Assembly: GCA_903858915.1 (NCBI GenBank)
Contig: CAIOKL010000033.1
Location: forward strand, 1 to 5,568
Length of the DNA stretch: 5,568 nt
DNA from: an uncultured Alphaproteobacteria bacterium
GTDB lineage: Bacteria; Pseudomonadota; Alphaproteobacteria; Rickettsiales; UBA1997
Direction: 5' to 3'
Shown here in pieces: positions 1-3,979 of the stretch. The first letter of the stretch is position 1; the number at the start of each line of letters is the position of its first letter. Under the pieces are notes generated by a model. That model was not told the DNA's origin, searched no databases, and saw nothing but the letters and a program-made list of their open reading frames with translations. Position numbers and translations under genes: made by a program.

Positions 1-457
1 CTTGAGGATTTTTCGAAATTTTATAATATTCAGCAAAGGCATACAACATAAATCCCTCTGCATAGACTTGCTTATGGGTGTCGGAGGGAGTGCCGTTTGA
101 CTTTACAGACCAATAAGCACCTTTGTTTTTCGCATCCCAAAAATAAGTATTCAGGTAATTAAATGCTCGGTCGGCCAATTTTTTATACCCTGGTTTTGGG
201 TCCATTTGATAGGCAGCAGAGAATGTCCAAAGAATCCTGCTGTTCAATATTAGACCTTTATCGGCCTGCGGATTAGGTACATTATTCACGTCAACAGATC
301 CATAGAATCCGCCTTTCTCGACGTCCACACTATTCTTTTCCCAGTATGATAAAATCTCACTCAGTTCTACTTTTATTTCTTTCTTAAAAGCGCTCGGACT
401 TTGTGCGGAAATGGGATAAACTCCCATAAGAAAAATAAGAATTTTAAAGATTTTCAT
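1..457 (-). CDS. AGE-family sugar epimerase, probably cellobiose/mannobiose 2-epimerase, exported (5' part only)
   Basis: The gene starts at an ATG (455-457) and runs off the left edge; 152 codons are visible, against about 400 in complete family members. Residues 1-18 form a signal peptide: basic MKIFK, a hydrophobic stretch, then ISA before Q19, so the enzyme should be exported. The mature start matches the (alpha/alpha)6-barrel AGE family: YWEKNSVD with GGFYG at 36-53, ADKG at 65-68, LNSRILWTFSAAY at 71-83, a YW at 115-116, and YAEGFMLYAFAEYY at 132-145. In characterised cellobiose 2-epimerases the Arg of the LNxRILW motif (R74 here) contacts the substrate. These enzymes epimerise the reducing-end glucose of beta-1,4 disaccharides to mannose. 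The catalytic histidines lie in the missing part, so activity cannot be judged, and N-acylglucosamine 2-epimerase remains possible. No Shine-Dalgarno is visible before the ATG. The sequence type resembles Bacteroidota or free-living bacterial enzymes and is unexpected beside the other genes here. Confidence 0.85.
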   Translation of the reverse strand, partial: MKIFKILIFLMGVYPISAQSPSAFKKEIKVELSEILSYWEKNSVDVEKGGFYGSVDVNNVPNPQADKGLILNSRILWTFSAAYQMDPKPGYKKLADRAFNYLNTYFWDAKNKGAYWSVKSNGTPSDTHKQVYAEGFMLYAFAEYYKISKNPQ

Positions 458-530
458 GGAGCTAGGTTTATGGCAACAGATGCTTTTTATTGAGTTTAAA
501 TATAAAGATTGTGTTTTGATTATTAAAGCT

Positions 531-549
531 GATTTAAATTTTTTAAATC
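531..549. repeat. Perfect 8-bp inverted repeat in spacer
   Basis: GATTTAAA (531-538) and TTTAAATC (542-549) form a perfect 8-bp stem around a 3-base loop. It lies in the 157-bp spacer between the stop of the hairpin-protein gene and the start of the epimerase gene. A looser CCAATT/AATTGG pair (549-554 with 586-591) surrounds an AATTTTAAAATT palindrome next to it. Neither is followed by a clean T-run on either strand, so this may be a weak AT-rich terminator, an operator for the epimerase, or chance in AT-rich DNA. A poor sigma70-like pair (TTTAAT, 17 bp, TATATT) could be read on the minus strand ahead of the epimerase, but it is too weak to call. Confidence 0.3.
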
Positions 550-614
550 CAATTAAAATCTTTCCAAAATTTTAAAATTTCTTGAAATTGGTTTATTTGA
601 ATTGCGAGGATTGA

Positions 615-1985
615 TTATTTTTTTGGTGAGTTTTGATTATCTTGATTTTGTTCGTTAATATTTGTTGCAATCGCTTTGGCAACAAAAATACCAGCAACGC
701 CAACCGCCGTTACCGCTACTACCGCCGTAATTGCTGGCATATAAATTATACCAAGTCCTAATGCCGAAGCGCAAATTAGCGAAGTGCCAATAATTTCTCC
801 ATTAAAGTTATTTTGCGGGTTTTTAGATGAAGAATGTGGAATAAATTTTGCGGGTGCATGTGCAGGTGGAGGAGGGCTGGCTCCAAGTTGTTTTCTTCGA
901 GTAGTCTCGGGGCGAGGCGGTGAATCTTGAGTTTTTTGGGAGGTTCTTTGTTTCTGTTGAGAGTTGAGGGTTTTTTTATCCTCTTCTTTGATTAGATTAG
1001 ATAAATTTTTAAATAATTTTTCATCTTTCTTTGGAGTGCCTGTCTTAAATAACTCTTTACTATCATCAATAACCCTCTTCAATATTGATAGCGGATCCTC
1101 CTTTGAGGTTTTTTTAGAAGGATCTTTTAATTTATTTCTTTCTAAATCTAAAAAAATTTTTAAATCTTTCGCAAAAAATTTAAACTCTTTAGATTTATCA
1201 ATATTTTTAATTGTTTTAAGAAGTTCACCTTTTTCAATTTCTTCAATTGTTTTAAGTTTTTTAGGTTGTTCAGATTGTTCAGTTTGTTTAGGTTGTTTAT
1301 TTTTTTCATTTTTTTCTTCTGCATCTTTAATTTTTCTTTCAACTTTAATTAAATCGCTAAGTACGGAAAATTTAAAAAATTCTTCTCCCGTCATCGCTAT
1401 GGATGATTTTTTTCTAGAACGGATTGCGTTTTGGCCAAATATTTCGGATGTTGGATATTTATGATTATCAAGTTCGAAGAGTTTTTGATTTAATTCTTGA
1501 AAATCGCTAGGTTTCAAGATTTTATTTACCTCACTATCTAGCTCTTTTAATTCCTTAAAAACCCCCAGCTCCTTATTATCAAGCCTCTCAAATTCTTTAT
1601 CAAGCCTCTCAAGTTCTTTATCAAGCCTCTTAAGTTCTGTTTTATAATCCTTGTCAGTCCCTTTTTTAGCTTTAAGGAATTTATGTGCTTCTAGAGTATT
1701 TTTTTTATGCGATTGTATTTTATTACATTCTTCTAGAGTAGTTTTTTTCTGCAATTGTATTTCTTTGTATTTTTCATCAACGAGATCATGATATGTTTTA
1801 ATAAATTGGGCTTTTTCTTCGATAGTTAAATTTTCTCTTAATAAAATTTTTTGGTTTGGAAGGTAACTAATAAAAGAAAATGGTGACTTTTGAAAATATT
1901 CCGGAAGATTTTTTTTCAGTTGTTCTTTTATAGAAGGTTTTTCGGGGGCTTTGTATCGATGTAAATCTGGGGGGTCTTGTTTCAT
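615..1985 (-). CDS. Coiled-coil protein with proline-rich linker and C-terminal membrane hairpin, unknown function
   Basis: I do not recognise this 456-residue protein. The ATG at 1983-1985 is the first usable start: the in-frame TAA at 2043-2045 lies upstream with no ATG, GTG or TTG between. There is no signal peptide. Residues 1-55 are mixed. Residues 60-170 are highly charged helix with coiled-coil heptads, including a 14-residue unit at about 76-103 (IQLQKKTTLEECNK, then IQSHKKNTLEAHKF) and three 7-residue units (RLDKELE, RLDKEFE, RLDNKEL) at 120-140. A Lys/Gln/Glu low-complexity patch covers 224-246, and another charged helical part runs to about 345. A Ser/Pro/Arg linker with PPPP at 371-374 follows. 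Residues 397-440 are hydrophobic with P417 in the middle, fitting two membrane helices and a short polar tail (INEQNQDN, SPKK). The likely topology is a large cytosolic, or host-side if secreted, coiled coil anchored at its C-terminus. The core is near 20% GC, while 661-900 is near 44%. A structural scaffold or secreted effector is inference only. Confidence 0.8.
   Translation of the reverse strand: MKQDPPDLHRYKAPEKPSIKEQLKKNLPEYFQKSPFSFISYLPNQKILLRENLTIEEKAQFIKTYHDLVDEKYKEIQLQKKTTLEECNKIQSHKKNTLEAHKFLKAKKGTDKDYKTELKRLDKELERLDKEFERLDNKELGVFKELKELDSEVNKILKPSDFQELNQKLFELDNHKYPTSEIFGQNAIRSRKKSSIAMTGEEFFKFSVLSDLIKVERKIKDAEEKNEKNKQPKQTEQSEQPKKLKTIEEIEKGELLKTIKNIDKSKEFKFFAKDLKIFLDLERNKLKDPSKKTSKEDPLSILKRVIDDSKELFKTGTPKKDEKLFKNLSNLIKEEDKKTLNSQQKQRTSQKTQDSPPRPETTRRKQLGASPPPPAHAPAKFIPHSSSKNPQNNFNGEIIGTSLICASALGLGIIYMPAITAVVAVTAVGVAGIFVAKAIATNINEQNQDNQNSPKK
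1577..1639 (-). repeat. Three tandem 21-bp units inside the coiled-coil gene
   Basis: Three near-identical 21-bp units start at 1577, 1598 and 1619 (plus-strand core ATCAAGCCTCTCAA followed by TTCTT). Each encodes one heptad of the RLDKELE type, so the repeat keeps the coiled-coil register. High nucleotide identity between units implies recent duplication rather than convergence of protein sequence. Confidence 0.85.
1689..1764 (-). repeat. Two imperfect 42-bp units inside the coiled-coil gene
   Basis: TTCTAGAGTA occurs at 1689-1698 and again at 1731-1740, and each copy is followed by a T-run and then ATTGTATTT. The period is 42 bp, or 14 codons, exactly two heptads. It encodes the pair of related 14-residue units at about residues 76-103. 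Confidence 0.75.
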
Positions 1986-2041
1986 TTTGTGATTAAGATA
2001 AAAAATTGTAGCACTAATTTTTGATATTTTAAATAAAGAAT

Positions 2042-2069
2042 ATTATATTTTTTAATTAAAAATTAACAA
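2042..2069 (-). promoter_or_regulatory. Candidate sigma70-type promoter for the coiled-coil/hairpin gene
   Basis: On the minus strand a TTGTTA hexamer (2064-2069) is followed after 16 bp by a perfect TATAAT (2042-2047), giving a leader of roughly 50 bases before the ATG at 1985. A second possible -10, TGC-TACAAT at 2005-2013 (extended type), lies closer and would give a leader of about 13 bases. No Shine-Dalgarno precedes the ATG. In DNA this AT-rich, chance matches are common, so this is a candidate only. Confidence 0.4.
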
Positions 2070-2105
2070 AAAGCAACTAGAAATAACTAATCATGTTTAT
2101 TTACA

Positions 2106-2127
2106 AGAGTTTAACTTAATTAACTCT
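2106..2127. repeat. Short inverted repeat downstream of the J-protein gene
   Basis: AGAGTT (2106-2111) and AACTCT (2122-2127) can pair around a 10-base loop, about 90 bp beyond the J-protein stop codon. There is no T-run after it on the minus strand, so it is not a standard intrinsic terminator. No better terminator is visible between this gene and the next. Confidence 0.25.
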
Positions 2128-2141
2128 ATAAAAGCTAAATA

Positions 2142-2213
2142 TTCGTTGCGCGAGGTAAGGAAGTTATTTGATTGAAATGGCGTAAGTGAAATTCGGGTTT
2201 GTGCTATAATTTG
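2142..2213. other. G-rich intergenic block, possible fragment of a dispersed element
   Basis: This segment directly after the J-protein stop codon has about 43% GC with strong G-over-C bias on the plus strand, next to intergenic DNA near 20% GC. It contains GGCGTAAGTGAAATTCGGGT and a repeated TGAAAT (2173-2178, 2187-2192). No gene, tRNA fold or convincing reading frame is visible on either strand. It could be a leftover of a longer coding region, the end of a mobile element, or an untranslated regulatory segment. Confidence 0.3.
2202..2210 (+). promoter_or_regulatory. Perfect extended -10 on the plus strand, antisense to the J-protein 3' end
   Basis: TGC-TATAAT (2202-2210) matches the extended -10 consensus TGN-TATAAT exactly. 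No good -35 hexamer lies 16-18 bp upstream; TTGAAA at 2172-2177 is 27 bp away. Transcription from here would start at about 2217 and run antisense to the tail-coding part of the J-protein gene. It may be a chance match. Confidence 0.25.
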
Positions 2214-3935
2214 CTAAGTTTTGTGGGGTAACTTTGGGGGACTAAGGAGACTTGCGTTTGCCTTGCTAGGTCCATTTGCTGTTGGAGATTCGGGACCATG
2301 TCGTTTTTGATCCCTATAAGCCCCATGCTTTTCGGCTCTTGGACCAAAAAATGCTACTCTAGGATCTCGTGGTTCTGGTTTTTGCAAAGGAGCCGAGTTC
2401 GTTCTTTTCGTTGGGGGAGTTGGGTCGGCGGGTTTTGCTTGCGTTCTATTCGAAGGAGCCGTAGCCGATCCTGTTCTTCTTATCGGTGCGGTAGGAGGGG
2501 GGGCTTTTTGCGCTGCTTCTTTCGCCCTCGACGATGCTGCTTTTGCTGTTTCTATCGCTTTTTCGACTCTTTCTTGTTGTTCCCTTCTAAGTTCGAGCTC
2601 TTCCCTTATTCTTTTACCAAGAGTTTTTTCGGTATATGTTGTTTTTGGCTCTTGTTTTTGTGATTCATGTGGTGTTTTAGTATTTTCTTGATTAGTTTCA
2701 GTTGATGGTAAATTTATTTTTATTTCCGGAAGTTTGATTGAGACTATCCAACTCATCGCAGTTGATGAAGCTTGAGTAAATGTTGTTTTCGCGGAAGTTG
2801 AGATTGTCATGGCTAAAGAATCGACTCTATTTTTTGTGGATTCTGCTAAATTAGCACCAAAATCACGAACATCAGAAGAGGCACTTTTAACCGTGGAGTC
2901 TATTTTTGAGCTAGCATCTTTTACTTGTAAATCAATATCTTTTTTAAGTTTAGTAAGGGATTGAGCAAAACTAGACCATCTTCCTTGAATACTCTGCTCT
3001 TTTTCTTTTTGAGTATTTATTTGGCTTGATTGTTCTGGAGTCGGATTTTCTGCAAAAAACTTTGCTCTTTCAGTTCTCAAAAGATTTCCACCATTAGATG
3101 CTGAAGTTGAGATAATATTAAAGCTAAAATCAAGAGGGTCATTGCTATTCTTTGGTTCCCAAGTATAATCAGCTTGATTTATTTTTAATGGCGTTGTCAC
3201 GAATTCTTTTACGCGCTTATCAAATTCTTGCCTTAATTTTGTATCATTTTCAATTTGAGACTGAGTTGGTTTTGATGGAGGATATTTAAATGCTACAAAA
3301 TCTCCAAATTGTTCATTTACTTTTTTATCTGATGAGGTTATTCCTGGATTATAAACTAAATCATAATCTTTTTTAAAAAAAGCAAAAAAATTATCTAATT
3401 CCTCTTTATTATCATTCAAAAATGATTGATATTTTATATCTGACCCAGCTGGTTGAGGTGTTTGTGGTTGCGGTTGTCGTTGTGGTCCAGGTGGTGGAGT
3501 TGGTGGTTGCGGTTGTGGTTTTGGCTCAGTTGGTTGAGGTTTTTGTGGTTTTGGTGCAGGTGGTGGAGTTGGTTCATTCCTTTCTTTAATCATTAATGCT
3601 AAATTAATCTCACAAGATTTAAGGTCTTCATCCGAATCTTTTAATTTTTTTAAGTTGTCGTTAGCTCCAGTTAGATTTTTAAAATTTACTTCGGCAGATG
3701 GATCGCCGAGATTCTTATCAGGATGAAATTTAAGAGCTAGTTTTTTATAGAGTTTACTTATATCAGGCATTCCTTTAACAATATTCAGAGCTATTTCGGG
3801 TGTTTTTTCAGCGTCCTTAGTTTCAATTCCTAAAGTTTTTAAGTCATCAAAAAATAAATCTAAATTTTGTTGTTGATTTCTTCCTGAGGAACCTATGCCA
3901 GACCTAAAATTATTATATGGATTTGGATCCGCCAT
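2214..3935 (-). CDS. J-domain (DnaJ-like, class C) protein with Pro/Gln linker and long disordered basic tail
   Basis: This 573-residue protein has one recognisable domain. At about residues 45-100, helix II (SKLYKKLALKF, 60-70) leads into the HPD tripeptide (71-73) and a helix III-like stretch (VNFKNLTGANDNLKKL, 83-98). HPD is the motif by which J proteins stimulate Hsp70 ATPase. Helix I is divergent, and there is no G/F region or zinc finger, so this is a class C J protein, not DnaJ. Residues 121-163 are a Pro/Gln/Lys linker. Residues 165-290 look globular but unfamiliar, with several aromatics. Residues 330-400 are Ser/Ala/Asp-rich helix with roughly 11-residue periodicity. Residues 443-478 are a charged helix, and 479-573 are a disordered Pro/Ala/Arg/Lys tail. 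No signal peptide or membrane segment is present. The start is fixed by an in-frame TGA (3939-3941) two codons upstream. Its ATG lies 38 bp after the transketolase stop, so cotranscription is possible. A recruiter of bacterial or host Hsp70 is plausible, but the client is unknown. Confidence 0.85.
   Translation of the reverse strand: MADPNPYNNFRSGIGSSGRNQQQNLDLFFDDLKTLGIETKDAEKTPEIALNIVKGMPDISKLYKKLALKFHPDKNLGDPSAEVNFKNLTGANDNLKKLKDSDEDLKSCEINLALMIKERNEPTPPPAPKPQKPQPTEPKPQPQPPTPPPGPQRQPQPQTPQPAGSDIKYQSFLNDNKEELDNFFAFFKKDYDLVYNPGITSSDKKVNEQFGDFVAFKYPPSKPTQSQIENDTKLRQEFDKRVKEFVTTPLKINQADYTWEPKNSNDPLDFSFNIISTSASNGGNLLRTERAKFFAENPTPEQSSQINTQKEKEQSIQGRWSSFAQSLTKLKKDIDLQVKDASSKIDSTVKSASSDVRDFGANLAESTKNRVDSLAMTISTSAKTTFTQASSTAMSWIVSIKLPEIKINLPSTETNQENTKTPHESQKQEPKTTYTEKTLGKRIREELELRREQQERVEKAIETAKAASSRAKEAAQKAPPPTAPIRRTGSATAPSNRTQAKPADPTPPTKRTNSAPLQKPEPRDPRVAFFGPRAEKHGAYRDQKRHGPESPTANGPSKANASLLSPPKLPHKT
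3446..3576 (-). repeat. Imperfect repeat encoding the Pro/Gln linker of the J protein
   Basis: On the plus strand CAGCTGGTTGAGGTGTTTG (from 3446) recurs as CAGTTGGTTGAGGTTTTTG from 3527, 81 bp on. CAGGTGGTGGAGTTGGT (from 3488) recurs from 3557, only 69 bp on. The 12-bp difference is a whole number of codons, so the linker has grown and shrunk by in-frame slippage. It encodes the Pro/Gln/Lys stretch at residues 121-163. Confidence 0.75.
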
Positions 3936-3942
3936 AACTCAT

Positions 3943-3970
3943 ATCAAATTAATTTTTAAAATATTGTTAA
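3943..3970 (-). promoter_or_regulatory. Weak candidate promoter for the J-protein gene
   Basis: In the 38-bp spacer after the transketolase stop, TTAACA (3965-3970, 5 of 6 to the -35 consensus) is followed after 16 bp by TTTGAT (3943-3948, 4 of 6 to the -10). Transcription would begin almost at the ATG (3935), giving a leaderless or nearly leaderless message. Cotranscription with the transketolase is at least as likely. An 11-bp direct repeat TTAATTTTTAA (3949-3959 and 3967-3977) fills most of the spacer. Confidence 0.2.
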
Positions 3971-3979
3971 TTTTTAATT
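3964..3979. repeat. 16-bp sequence inverted relative to 2054-2069, flanking the J-protein gene
   Basis: TTGTTAATTTTTAATT at 3964-3979 is the exact reverse complement of the sequence at 2054-2069. The two copies bracket the J-protein gene and its G-rich downstream block, about 1.93 kb. The right copy overlaps the last sense codon and stop of transketolase. The left copy overlaps the candidate -35 of the hairpin-protein gene. The sequence is almost pure A/T, which raises the chance of coincidence. Confidence 0.4.

Noticed and set aside
1160..1342. Minus-strand 60-codon frame rich in Lys, Leu and Asn
   Set aside because: Out-of-frame shadow of the coiled-coil gene in a low-complexity stretch.
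964..1464. Plus-strand reading frame of 166 codons
   Set aside because: Lies wholly within the coiled-coil gene on the other strand; its Ser/Leu/Phe-rich product is the expected antisense of Lys/Glu/Asn codons.
2106..2127. Intrinsic terminator after the J-protein gene
   Set aside because: Six-bp AT-heavy stem, 10-base loop and no T-run on the relevant strand; kept only as an inverted repeat.
2056..2175. Plus-strand open stretch of about 39 codons ending in SLREVRKLFD and a TGA
   Set aside because: Looks mildly protein-like but has no ATG or other convincing start and begins right after a stop; too short to support a gene or a named remnant.
2142..2213. tRNA or known riboswitch in the G-rich block
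   Set aside because: No acceptor-stem or TPsiC-like pairing and no riboswitch core motif that I can recognise.
2298..2663. Plus-strand 121-codon frame rich in Arg, Cys, Ser and Phe
   Set aside because: Antisense of the Pro/Ala/Arg tail of the J protein; composition is not protein-like and there is no start signal, even though an extended -10 lies upstream.
3446..3576. CRISPR-like or minisatellite array
   Set aside because: Repeats are degenerate, in frame and encode a Pro/Gln linker; there is no repeat-spacer structure.
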